From: Diplolepis rosae
Taxonomy: Eukaryota > Arthropoda > Insecta > Hymenoptera > Diplolepididae
Assembly (NCBI GenBank): GCA_030998225.1
Contig: JAPYXD010000677.1
Span: 14,135,501-14,199,500, forward strand
Length of the DNA: 64,000 nucleotides
Direction: 5' to 3'
Position 1 is the stretch's first letter; every line of letters starts with the position of its first letter. The notes under the pieces are model-generated. The model was not told the origin of the DNA and made no database searches. It saw nothing but the letters and a program-made list of their open reading frames with translations. Shown here piece by piece: positions 24,501 through 33,326 of this stretch. Made by a program: the position numbers and the translations under genes.

Positions 24501-27500
24501 ATCTAATCCAACCTTATAAAAGTTTTTTTTCTCAGTAAAACGAGACGAAAAATCGTTTCTTAGTCATTTGTTACGTAACAATTACGTAAACACTTACTTT
24601 AATCGAAGATTTCTCGTTCTAAGTTAGAATCGAACGATCCTCGCTTAGGGATGAGGATAAGTTAGTGAAAGACACAATGATTATTAAAATTATGCAAATT
24701 GAATTTATTTAAACAATTAGAGTCGATAATAAAGTTGAATTGATTACAACTGTTAATAGAATAAATCGACGAATGGGGACACAGGCTAGTTGGTACGTGA
24801 GAAAGAAAAAGACAGAAAAAAAGAGAGAGAGAAGTTCGGCACCTTTTATAAATTACTGAATTGATTTACGAGTTAATCCACACGACGTGTGTGCGCAGTA
24901 GCAAGATAGGTTTCTGTAAAGTCGACAATCCTTCTTCACTGTCGAATTAAAGATCTTTTTAAAAATCTAAAAGGAGACCACGATGACTTTTACGACGTCC
25001 GAACTTGGATTTTAAATCGTTCTAGTCGAATGTCACGATCTCAAACTAGGAGATTCTTGGAGTTGGGATTGAAGAAACCGCACTGCACTATTGTTCCGAG
25101 ACCGGTGATAATTTTGAAGGAAAATTGAACTGACAAACTGGACAAAAATTAACTGCTTCCTCTTGTTATGGGCTTCTTTTATATTTTTCTTCACAAATTG
25201 ACAGATTGACAGCGTTTTACGTGACGTAGTCATATTTTCTTAGAAGAGAGGGGCCCCTTTACATCTCCCTACTTCTGGTTCCTTTTTTATGATTTTCTCA
25301 TATATTTTTACAAAACCTAGCCTGTGCGTATTAATTACATTTAAAAACGTAGCGGAACGTGGCACATACATAAATTTCGAGAGATACTCTACCGTTTAAA
25401 AGTATCTGCTCACCTGTGGTTTAAGCCATTGGCGGACTATCTTAATTTTCATAAAAAGAAGAGAGTTCCTTCTTTCTTTCTATAATAACATAAATAATAA
25501 ATCTTGTTGATATATTTATTAATATATTACAAGTGACGTCAAATTTCGATATTTTTGGCAATATTGTTAAATCTTTTTGGAATATGATATACATTGATCT
25601 TCTAAAAATTCTTGTAAAAAGCTACACATTTTTTTAATTTTACACGGCAAAAATTACCAAAAAGACTTCAACTTGGAATTATTAGATGCAAAATTTTGTT
25701 AACAGTCATATTATTATTGAAGAAAATTGTAGCTTGTTTTTATAAAAATTGAGTCACTTCGACAATGGCTTAAACAACAAGCGACTGGATAATTTTGAAT
25801 GGTAATGTACATCTTTTTAGTAAGTTTACTAAACCATGTGGTTCTGTAATGTAAAAATACTACTGTCAAGTCTCGTTTATTTCAAGTATCCCGAAACCAC
25901 AGAGTTTTATTTGTTTCAAATCACGAGGGGTTCCAACCACTGCCTCAGTTGCCATACCAACTGAATGCACCTCGCCCCCACTCTTCTCACTTCTTCCGAA
26001 CGCTCCTCAGAGCGTCACGTGACAGTGAAATAGTGGGGCGTGGAGGGGAGCGTAAAGCTTGAAATAAACGAGACTTGACTGTATATCTCAAATTGAGTTC
26101 TAAAGAGTTTATGTGACCGAGAATATGTCTGGGAGCACGGGAATATGAGTGAGAATTTCTCTGATGAATGTGCTCTTCGAGAATTTATGAGAATTTAAAA
26201 ATATTTTTCCGTAACGGTTCAAGCTTTCAATTGTTTTTGATAAATGCTATGTTCTGGAAGTTCGTGTAACGTGCGCAATAAAAATGAAAAAAAAAAGAAT
26301 ATAGTTTGGAATTTTTTTTTTAAATTATTGATAAACAAAATAAAGCTTCTTTCAAGTGCAAATACTGTGATCTGATGTACAGAAAGCATGCCGCTCAACA
26401 AATAGAGCACTTAAAAAAGTGCATTAACTGTCCCGAAACTGTCAAACAATTATTTAAATCAAAGCGTAATTTGTGCGAAGAAAACTTGAATTACTTGTTC
26501 TTTATGTTTGAATTTAATATAATGGCTATAAAAAAAATTTTTTTGATATTGAATTCCGATAAAATGACATTTTTCGTAGTTTATTTTTATGAAACCTTCA
26601 CTATTGCAATTCATAGTGTTTGGAAATAAATTTACAATATTATAAGGTTTAATGATAAAGAAAATATTGCTGAAGGTATGGTAAAATTCTCTGTAAATTC
26701 TCGAGTTGTCTTAAAATGACGGTCACAGTCACGAGAACGTGACCGGATTTTAAATGTCCGAGAAATTTAGAACTCTAATCTCAAATACCTTAATTTTTCA
26801 TCGTCATAAAGGACAATATTAAAAGAGTGAAATTAATGTTTCTTAAAATAAATTCTATAAACTCATTTCCACTATGAATACAGAAAAATCAAATTCGTAG
26901 TTTGAAAGTCATAATAGTCTTAGACGTTGGCTTCGAAAATTTTCAACTATGAAACTCAATTAGTGAAAATGGATGATTCCACTAATTTTTTAGTTATATT
27001 ATGTAACTACTTTCTTAGTTATGATGACTACTCTCTTAGTCAAAATGACTACTCACTAAGATTGTTGCGTAGTTGAATTAACTGAATAACCCAAGAAAGT
27101 AAGGAAGGTTACAATATCTATTTTCATTTTGACCACTTATTTTTTAGTTAGATTTACAGTTACATTATCTCAGCAGTTGAAATAACTCAAAAAATTGGTA
27201 AAAAAATAGTTGGCATCACTATTTATCTTAGTTTGGTAATATTTTTGATATCCGGAACTACTCACTAATAACATGCCAAGTGGTTCAGTTGGGAACACCT
27301 CAACAACATCAAAGCCTTCTGAAAATCCGTTTAAGTGAACTTTGATAGATTTTTTATCCGTATAGTGTATCGCAGACTTAGTACCGACAGTTAGAATACG
27401 TCCATGAGACAATACAACTCCACCATAATTCACATCATGTAAAGTACTCTTCACGAGTGCCGGCAAACTGTTTATCGCATAAACTGAAAAAAAAAAATTT

Positions 27501-29435
27501 GTATGTTTTTTGCGGTAATAAAAAATTCATTTCGTCATATAAGCGTTACGAATACATGAGTCAAGTAGACTTATGAAATGCAAAAATCCAATACTCATAA
27601 TGCTACTGTATTCCCAAAATTAAAAAAAAAAAACAGATAAATTAACAAATTAAAAGTTACAGATTTGTCAGATAATGAAATTGTTGCTTAGACACTCATA
27701 ATTATTTCATGGTTTTATATAAATCACATACAGACCTTAGTCTACGAAATTGCCAATGCAGAATCTGTTGATATTTTTAAAACAATAATAAAAATTATAA
27801 AAGAGATCCAATTCCTAGTTTTACAACACACTTAAACCGGCAGATTTCCCGGTCCTGTATTGGTTTCCTCGGAAACCGATCAGGGGGCCTTAGAGCAGGC
27901 GACCGGGCGCGTCCTCAGGTTGCGGATAGAGGGGCCCTGTACCGAGGGTTACTGCTGAATACGGATACAAAACTAAATAAGCAGTCGCGGACAATGTTCC
28001 AGGGATGGTCCCGAAGTAATAACCCCCAAGCCAAGGTATTAACGACCGTGCCGTGGGCTGCATGGCACCAGGGAGTGGTGTCTCCTACGGTGTCTCCAGG
28101 AAACCAGGTCGCCTCCTGGAGTACTAAGATCTTACCTCTGCATGCGGGGCTCTGCAGGAGCGGACGTTATACTTCCCTAGCTAATCGTGGGAATAACATG
28201 GAGAAAAATGATTTAAACAAAAGTATGTGCGAGGAATTATTCAGAGGGAAGTTAGAAGTAACAGTCGTGCCCGATTGCTATGAAAAGTCTGACGCGAGGC
28301 GGCAGAAGAACTGCCTATACGGGACACTTCAGAATGCAATGAAACGCATTTCCACTATTGAAGAAATAGTCCAGAAGATGTATGAATTCTACAGAATAAA
28401 AAAAACATGTTCCTACTAATTAGAGAGGGTATCGCTGAAGTCTTGCACGAATTGAAGCAACTCCGTAAAGATACCGAACACACGGAGGGCTAGGCCAAAT
28501 CATTTGGAAATAAGCTGGGAAAAGCTCTTGGCAGGGAGGTAAACTAGCGCGGGCCCAAAGTGTTAAAAGCGTCAGGGATCAGGGCTGCCAGACAGCCCCA
28601 CAAATTGTAGTGAGCAGTACTCCGAAGTTGCGGAAACCGCCGAGAGAGCTGACCGTGAGCCCGCAAGACACTGCAGCAAAGAAGCCAGAGATGAAGAGGC
28701 CTAAAGCGTCTCCAAGGGTAAAGGAATGTATGACGGTTTCAGCCAGGAAGAGCCTCCGGAAGAAAAAGCCTAAACCGGATGCTAAGAAACCGGATTGGCC
28801 AAAGCGTGCTCGCCCAGAAGCGGTGCTAATAAAGCCTACTGAGGGAGTGAGCTACGCGGCCATTTTAAAAGACCTCAAAAAGCACGTCAAACCTGACGAA
28901 CTGGGTTTCACAGTCCATGGAATTAGGGAGAGGCGTTCTAAAGACCTGCTGGTAGAACTGAAATGTTCCAAAGAAGGCAGAGGACGGCTAGATACCGCCT
29001 TGAAAGAGGTTATTGGAGCTAGTGGAACTGACCGTCACCTCATCCCCAGGATCGAGGTCGAGATCGCAGACATAGAACCTAGCATTGAAACCGAAGATGT
29101 TAAGAATGCTGTAAGAGGGTTTTCCGATCATGCATCGGAGTTAGAACTCAAGGTGTCTCTTACTAAGAGACCATACCGAGAAAACAGAAAGGCGCATGTT
29201 CTTCTGGAGGAGGCGCGGGCCTTGAAATTACTCAAGGTAACCCACATCAAAATCGGATGGGTCTCCTGCAGGGTCCGCCAAAAGAAGAAGATAAATCGAT
29301 GGTTATGGGCTGATGAGAAAGCAGGGGAGTTTTGAGTGTAGTGGGTATTTAATAAAAATTAAATAATGATTAATACTTACCTTTAGAAAAAGTGGCAATT
29401 GTAATGACGGAGAATATTACAGGAGTGATCTTCAT
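21419..29435 (-). CDS. secreted S1 serine protease homologue, catalytically dead, multi-exon
   Basis: Assembled from five minus-strand exons: 29435..29381, 27483..27266, 24460..24353, about 24162..24081, and 21577..21419. Junction phases agree (1, 0, 0). The product starts with a signal peptide and follows the chymotrypsin fold: GGVVLSHGRILTV sits where GGS(L/I)..WVLTAAHC belongs, GMLLIRLPEDF where DIALLKL belongs, ITVPIV before the 168-182 loop, GDILIGIRS where PLV..L.GI.S belongs, and IFTTLSKWKSII where DVYTRVS.Y..WI belongs. The active-site His, Asp and Ser positions are not His, Asp or Ser, and the usual cysteines are replaced (NYGG, EYW, GFWA, LAGDG). It should therefore be a secreted non-catalytic homologue. 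Exon 4 is out of frame by two bases and lacks a visible donor, so the gene may be decaying. The TATA box is at 29486..29495. Confidence 0.72.
21743..23031 (+). mobile_element. mariner element, full length, 1289 bp
   Basis: TA target duplication (21741-21742, 23032-23033). Terminal inverted repeats CCGGGGGTGTTAGTTGAAAT on the left and CCAGGGATGTTAGTTGAAGT on the right (reverse complemented), continuing to TTTGCCG. The length is typical of mariner. It sits in the last intron of the protease homologue, in the opposite orientation to that gene. Confidence 0.92.
21915..22954 (+). pseudogene. mariner transposase (inactivated)
   Basis: The frame starts ATG at 21915 (MSSFVPSKSHLRHSLFFL) with the paired helix-turn-helix region around residues 1-110. 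The DDE domain follows: TVDEKW (first Asp), VILQHDNAPSHT (second Asp), YSPDLAPSDYHLF (third Asp). The spacing between the second and third Asp is 34 residues, the mariner D,D34D signature, and all three Asp are intact. Damage: TAA in place of a residue in the WFR.FK motif (about 22070), a frame change at the run of T near 22866-22880, and TAA four codons before the natural end in SNG.YFE. Otherwise complete and little decayed, so a fairly recent insertion. Confidence 0.92.
23036..23578. mobile_element. element with TACC.CGGTCGAAAGTACG ends
   Basis: The left end TTTTCCTTGCTACCCGGTCG continues to AAAGTACG. The reverse complement of the right end is TTTTTCTTACTACCTCGGTC, then GAAAGTACG. About 540 bp, directly next to the right end of the mariner. 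Inside, the minus strand reads MNDISSDEWTDEEEINKNF (about 23282-23330), an acidic peptide of the kind found at the start of some transposases, with stops soon after. The poly-G hairpin 23103..23180 also lies inside. Confidence 0.5.
23103..23180. repeat. hairpin with a run of 16 G
   Basis: TGATGCCTGCCCC on the left and GGGGCAGGCATCA on the right enclose AGCGGAGCGAGTGGTGCTGG, and the right arm is preceded by 16 consecutive G. Such a run is extreme in this AT-rich context. It can form a quadruplex and is prone to length errors in sequencing. Confidence 0.7.
23816..24082. repeat. long near-perfect palindrome with GC-rich loop
   Basis: Two arms of about 115 bp. Left: AAGGAAGGACGTTTTTCGCA through AACATTAGCAAATCGG and TTTACCGTACTTGGACGGT. 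The right arm mirrors it: ACCGTCCAAGTGCGGTAAA, CCGATTTGCTAATGTT, GACGCAAAAAACGTCCTTCC. The loop of about 40 bases contains GCGCATGCATATGCGC, itself palindromic. Probably a foldback MITE. Its right edge abuts exon 4 of the protease homologue. Confidence 0.8.
24081..24162 (-). pseudogene. protease homologue, exon 4 (frame-disrupted)
   Basis: After CTAG the minus strand reads TITVPIV, then, two bases out of register, YEYWLMYEEHILGGFWAI. Together these match the strand and 168-182 loop of trypsin-like domains, where EYC...FCA is usual; both Cys are Trp here. The frame change lies at about 24143-24140. An alternative acceptor (CCGATAG before TTCTACGAG) would give an open frame without ITVPIV. No GT donor is seen before the palindrome at 24082, whose insertion may have displaced it. 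Confidence 0.55.
24353..24460 (-). CDS. protease homologue, exon 3
   Basis: Acceptor TTATGTTTCAG, 36 codons in phase 0, donor CAAG|GTAAAA. It reads IRLPEDFYDNLHPLEIDYSL, then NTVLTGIERSK. Joined to exon 2 it gives GMLLIRLPEDF...HPLEI, the strand normally written DIALLKL...VQPI.L, and TVLTGI corresponds to T.TGWG. Confidence 0.75.
24569..25263 (-). mobile_element. putative solo LTR
   Basis: On the minus strand it begins TGTAAAGGGGCCCCTCTCTT and ends GTTACGTAACA (TGT...ACA). A purine-rich tract (AACCAGAAGTAGGGAGA) lies immediately before the start, as a polypurine tract would. Inside are TATAAAAG (about 25166), an initiator-like TGTCAGTT about 40 bases later, and AATAAA further on. No target duplication and no internal region or second LTR are seen, so it is a solo or partial LTR at best. 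It lies in an intron of the protease homologue, in the same orientation. Confidence 0.4.
25863..26081. mobile_element. Tc1/mariner-type MITE, 219 bp
   Basis: TA on each side. Ends CTGTCAAGTCTCGTTTATTT and, mirrored, CAGTCAAGTCTCGTTTATTT, both continuing CAAG, about 24 bp with one mismatch. The middle is GC-rich (CACCTCGCCCCCACTC, GGGGCGTGGAGGGGAGCG). It lies in the second intron of the protease homologue. Confidence 0.85.
26346..26466 (+). pseudogene. BED-type zinc finger fragment
   Basis: The plus strand reads FKCKYCDLMYRKHAAQQIEH, then LKKCINCPETVKQLF. CxxC followed by HxxxxC after 18 residues is the BED zinc finger arrangement, found at the N-terminus of hAT transposases and derived host proteins. 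The similarity fades after about KSKR, where a GTAATT could be a donor. No other exon is seen. It lies antisense in an intron of the protease homologue, so it is probably a transposon fragment. Confidence 0.5.
27266..27483 (-). CDS. protease homologue, exon 2
   Basis: Acceptor with a long T tract (TTTTTTTCAG), 218 bases, donor GTGAGT. It reads VYAINSLPALVKSTLHDVNY, then GGVVLSHGRILTVGTKS and VHLNGFSEGFDVVEVFPTEP. It covers the N-terminal barrel. The His-loop AAHC is replaced by VGTK and the cysteine before GG by Tyr. There is no obvious R|IVGG activation site. Confidence 0.8.
27835..29340 (+). mobile_element. R1-like non-LTR retrotransposon, 5' part only
   Basis: GC-rich compared with its surroundings, with abrupt edges. 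It contains a 5' untranslated-like part (GGTCCTGTATTGGTTTCCTC, then CAGGTTGCGGATAGAGGGGC) and a broken gag-like frame. There is no endonuclease or reverse transcriptase: the sequence stops within the zinc-knuckle region and is followed by AT-rich intron sequence. It lies antisense in intron 1 of the protease homologue. Confidence 0.75.
28198..29337 (+). pseudogene. gag-like ORF1 of an R1-like retrotransposon (broken)
   Basis: The start is near MEKNDLNKSMCEEL. A charged helical stretch follows (IREGIAEVLHELKQLRKDTE), then stops, and a longer open part at 28610..29335. That part has a Lys/Arg/Pro-rich segment (PKLRKPPRELTV) and the RNA-binding-like region IEVEIADIEPSIETEDVKNA, ending in LKVTHIKIGWVSCRVRQ. 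IGW..CRVR just before a CCHC knuckle is typical of R1-clade ORF1 proteins. Here the knuckle region is frameshifted (a CYG... frame is readable in the next register). Several in-frame stops between 28420 and 28610 make it a pseudogene. Confidence 0.7.
29381..29435 (-). CDS. protease homologue, exon 1 (signal peptide)
   Basis: ATG followed by 18 codons, MKITPVIFSVITIATFSK, a typical short secretory signal. It ends one base into the next codon at a strong donor (AAAG|GTAAGTATT). Exon 2 begins with the two matching bases, so the phase is correct. Confidence 0.8.
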
Positions 29436-29458
29436 TATTGCCAATTCATTCACGTTTA

Positions 29459-29496
29459 CTGTGATACACATTGCTCACGATTACTTATATATATAG
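29459..29496 (-). promoter_or_regulatory. core promoter of the protease homologue
   Basis: On the minus strand a TATA box (TATATATAAG) is followed about 30 bases later by TCACAGT, an arthropod-like initiator, and then the ATG about 25 bases further. This is the usual compact TATA promoter of inducible or tissue-specific secreted proteins. Confidence 0.6.
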
Positions 29497-30550
29497 CTTT
29501 TATCCGTCATATGATTACCAAACCTGTGTTCCGCGCTATTATCAAATAATACAAGTGATTGAAGGCTTTTCCTGAATTACTTTTCCGGGTGTTGCTTTAG
29601 TTTTAAAATATTAACTGGAACATTTGAAAGTTATATGATTTGTGATATTTTAATTAATTTTATTATGATTATGTATTGTAGTGATGGCAATGATGTAATG
29701 AATTTTAACTTGATATTGCTGAGATACTATTAAGAACCTGAAAGCAAATTGCGTCTTAAAACTTAGTTTTAGGTTTCTGTTCGCTTCAGAAGAATATTAA
29801 TAAGAATAACCAAAATGCGTTGCGTCCCGTAGATAGATATTAATATTTCAAAAGATATGGTATTTTAAAAATGATAGAACTGAAACTGTTTCATATAAAA
29901 AATTTTACCAGAACAAATTTGTAGAATTTTTTAGATCTTTGTCTGCTAACATACCTTCCGAGCGCGTAATTTTAGTTGGAAAAAATTAATTTTTTTCCTT
30001 TCATAGCATTTTTTGAATTAAATTTTTCTTTTATTACTGTTAGTTTTTTTCAATTTTTGCTACTTAACATTTTTTTCCACATCGTTTCACTGGAATGTGG
30101 AATTTGACTTCTGATTTTTTAATACTTTCCAAATGCTGCATCTTTGTTAATTTAAATCGGATTGAAAAATGCTATATAAATAATTTGTGAAGCTATTTTA
30201 GTATTGCCAGGATCCAAAATTAAAAGTTCGGAACTTTGAAAAAAAATAGTTTTTATAAATTTTAAAGTATACGCCAACTTCTATAAAGACTAGATTGAAA
30301 AAACTCTTTTTCAGATTCAAGGGGTGAGAAAAATAGACATTTATTCAAAAGAGAGAATTTAAAATTCAACGCAATTCTAATATCTTTTCATATGACCAGA
30401 ATGTAAAAAAAAAACTTTTCCATCGTCAGTGGACTGTAGCATGACTTTTAGTCATGTATTTGAAAACTTTCAGACTGTAGAATAATTCTACACAAATATT
30501 CAACCATAGTTAAAAAGTGATAGTTTCTGTACCTGAACTCCAAAAAACAG
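29497..30550. other. AT-rich upstream region
   Basis: Upstream flank of both the protease homologue (minus) and the lysine-rich exon (plus). No further exon was identified. 30440-30550 resembles 20640-20798, showing that the duplication extends upstream of the exon. Confidence 0.4.
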
Positions 30551-30766
30551 TTGACGTTAAAAAGAATGAGAAAACTTCGAAACTTGGGAACTGCCCTTGG
30601 CCTAATAAACCAAGATCGTTTCTTTGAGAAAATTTATGCAACTCATTACAAGTTGTTAATTGCTAATAAAAATAGGGATAGTAACGATAAGAAAAATCTG
30701 ATAAAGATCTTCCATTGCATAAATGATTTCAACACCAGGTATATGTATTTACACGGAAACACATAA
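30551..30766 (+). CDS. unidentified lysine-rich exon, open
   Basis: After an AG acceptor (CTCCAAAAAACAG) the frame reads LTLKRMRKLRNLGTALGLIN, then QDRFFEKIYATHYKLLI and KKNLIKIFHCINDFNTR, to a TAA at 30764..30766. A CAG|GTATAT donor at 30738/30739 offers an alternative end. I do not recognise the family. Coding is suggested by the even composition and by a decayed but similar copy at 20799..21005. It has no start codon of its own, so it would be an internal or terminal exon. Confidence 0.45.
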   Translation: MTLKRMRKLRNLGTALGLINQDRFFEKIYATHYKLLIANKNRDSNDKKNLIKIFHCINDFNTRYMYLHGNT

Positions 30767-31175
30767 AATTGTCTCAATAATTTTTTGATAATAATCTAAT
30801 TAACTAAGACTTGTTTTTAAAAGCACCTTAGATAAAAATTATGAGTTTTGTTTCTAAAAAAAAAATTTTAAAACGCTAAAAATCCATTCAAAAAATATTT
30901 ATCCTCAAGCTACATAATCATTAACATTTTTTCATGATTGTTGGAAATCTTGAATTTTTTTTATATAACAATTTAACTTCCAGATTACAAATATTTTATC
31001 AAATTATACGCCACTACTGGACAAATAATTAATCGACTTTCTACCAATATATTTTGCATTATAAATAGCAACTCTGCCAACTATTAACTTATGAAAGTTT
31101 GAATACAAAAATCATGTCTGTGTTATGCCATTTTCTCTGCACATATGATATGACAAAACTATACCATTTGTAAAT
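30767..31175. other. AT-rich non-coding DNA
   Basis: Nothing recognisable up to the Tc1-like fragment. Confidence 0.45.
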
Positions 31176-31582
31176 ATGAATTCGTTCACGATGCAGCAAC
31201 GCCTTTTGGCAGTGCAAACTTATTACGAAAACGGTAAACCAAGTTTGGTGATCGCATAATTTTAAGAAGTTCTGATGAGAATTGATCACCAAGATCGTGC
31301 GATTTGATCCCTTTGGATTATTTCATTTGGGATTTTTTGAAGAGTAAAGAGTATGTTAATGCCCTACAAACAATTCAAGACCTTAAGAACAACATTTGGG
31401 CTGAAATTGAGGCCTTTGACCACGTTTTATGATATTTTTCATCTATAAATGGCATACATAAATGGCCATTGCAAATGGTTGTAATAGTATCCTTTTATTT
31501 CCGAAAAACCTTTTCAATTTTTTCTCATAAACAGTGTGCTTTTTTCAATTTAAAAACTCGTTAACAGATGGCCCACCCTGTA
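31176..31582 (+). pseudogene. Tc1/IS630-type transposase, internally deleted
   Basis: The N-terminus MNSFTMQQRLLAVQTYYENG matches the first helix of insect Tc1-like transposases. After stops, the C-terminal segment RSCDLIPLDYFIWDFLKSKE, then YVNALQTIQDLKNN, corresponds to the usual CDL.PLDYFLWG..K...Y region that holds the last acidic residue. The central domain is deleted. The right end ...ATGGCCCACCCTG|TA (31567-31582) looks like the CAGGGTGGGCCAT end of such elements. The left inverted repeat is not found. Confidence 0.6.
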
Positions 31583-31869
31583 GTTTCTTAAACCACACAT
31601 TTCAACTTATAATTTAGTCTTCCTCTCATACTTTTTATAATCAATGGACCAATTTTTTAATCGATTTTCAATATTACCCTGAACAACATAAAATGTCTCG
31701 TATGAAATTTACCATTTTCTAATAATCTGCAGAAATAAAATGTATAGCACATAAGAACCTAAATAATATGGGCAAAATAATTCAAATTTCGAAATAAATG
31801 ATTATTTTAATGGCCTACAATTTAACCAGTGCTTCTCTATAAACAGTAGTTTAATAGCTATTTATTTTA

Positions 31870-32121
31870 CTAGTGGGGAAAACGAGAATTGCCAATGAGT
31901 GTGAAGTTTGCAACACGAGCCAAAGGCGAGTACTGTAATCACACGAATTGACAATCGCACACGTTATTTTTCCCAACACACCTAGTAGCAATTGTACTTT
32001 CAGCGTCTATTTCGAGGAGGGGAAATGGCTATTTTCCCCACTCATGGGAAAAACAGCAAAAGTTGTGAAATCGGCCATTTCTCAATCTCAAAACAGACGG
32101 CAAAAGTACAATTTTCACTAG
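31870..32121. repeat. GTGTGAAGTTTG repeat family, copy 2
   Basis: CTAGTGGGGAAAA at the left and TTTTCACTAG at the right. The core GAGTGTGAAGTTTGCAACAC and then AATCACACGAATTG is shared with the copies at 11.5, 46.1 and 53.2 kb. CTAGTAG words occur at internal junctions in several copies. Confidence 0.5.
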
Positions 32122-32749
32122 ACATGTTAAGAAAAATGATTTTTGGACTTGCTTGTTAACATTTCATTCATCCTTTGTCTTTTCGCATTTACATTTGACT
32201 CGATTCAAAAAGAACCGATCTTCATGCGATGTTTAATACTAGGGTGTTTGATATTGACCTGATATTCCTATGAGAGGTTGCCACTAATAACAAATGGCTA
32301 TCATTGTTGACAAGTTCCATCCTTCAAACTTCCTTAGTCAAAATTTGAGCCAAATTCATTAATTAGTTTACAAGTTACAGTGTCTGAAAGCATCCAACCT
32401 GCGAATTTTTTGCAAAGATGGAAAAAAGTGAATTTCCTGTGTTGATTAAATACTACGTTTTGCGTGGAAAAACTTTATCAGAAACCAAGATCAAGCTCGA
32501 TAAATATTATTCGAACTCTGCTCCGTCGTTTGGAATGGTTCAGAAACAGTTTAATGAATTTCGCTGTGGTCGTACGACCTCAGAAACTACACCAAGTCCA
32601 GGTCGTCCAAATGAGATCACTACACCAGAAATGATCAATAAAATCCATGATATTCTTTTGAATGACTTGAAAGTGAAAGTACGTGAGATAGCTGAGATCG
32701 TATCCATGTCAACTGAGCGTGTTGTCAATATTTTTCACACACATTTGTG

Positions 32750-33057
32750 ACGTGTTTGAGAAAAAGAACCTAAGCGTCCAAAATTCGATTCCTGGATTAT
32801 GATCGTTGATCGGATCGGTTTTTTCTCTCTCTTCATACGCACACATCGCTCTTACCTTATCCGTGGGGCTGAGCGAATAAGTGTAGTCAGTCTATTTCTC
32901 TTATCGAAAGCGGCTGTCAATGCGGACGTTGGCTTCGAGATAGTGTGAGTGAGAGAGTCGGGTATATCAGAAACCGAGTCTAGCCCGCTTATCTGTTTCT
33001 TCCTTTCTCCTCTAAAATTACCGCTGGGATGCTTAGGGTCTTTTTCTCAGAGCGCGT
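32750..33057. mobile_element. 308 bp MITE with 10 bp target duplication
   Basis: Flanked by CACATTTGTG on both sides (32740-32749, 33058-33067); removing one copy and the insert restores the mariner reading frame. Ends ACGTGTTTGAGAAAAAGAAC and, mirrored, ACGCGCTCTGAGAAAAAGAC, about 30 bp of terminal inverted repeat. A 9-10 bp duplication fits Mutator-like or similar superfamilies. Non-coding. Confidence 0.85.
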
Positions 33058-33326
33058 CACATTTGTGCATGAGAAAGCTCTGTGCAAGATGGGTGCCGCG
33101 ATTGCTCACGATCGACCAAAAACGCATTCGTGTGACCAATTCAGAGCAAAATTTGGCTCATTTTAACCGGGATCCGAAAGAGATTTTGCTTTGATTTGTG
33201 ACGGTAGGTGGAACATGGATCCACCACTATATCCCGAAACCACGTGAAGGATCAAAACAATGGGTCAAACCTGGTGAAAGTGCACCAAATCGTCCGAAAA
33301 CGCAACAATTGGCTGGGGAAGTTATG

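Noticed and set aside
27170..27265. Continuation of the protease-homologue exon 2 frame
   Set aside because: It lies beyond a GTGAGT donor and becomes AT-driven; exon 3 at 24460 continues the fold in phase.
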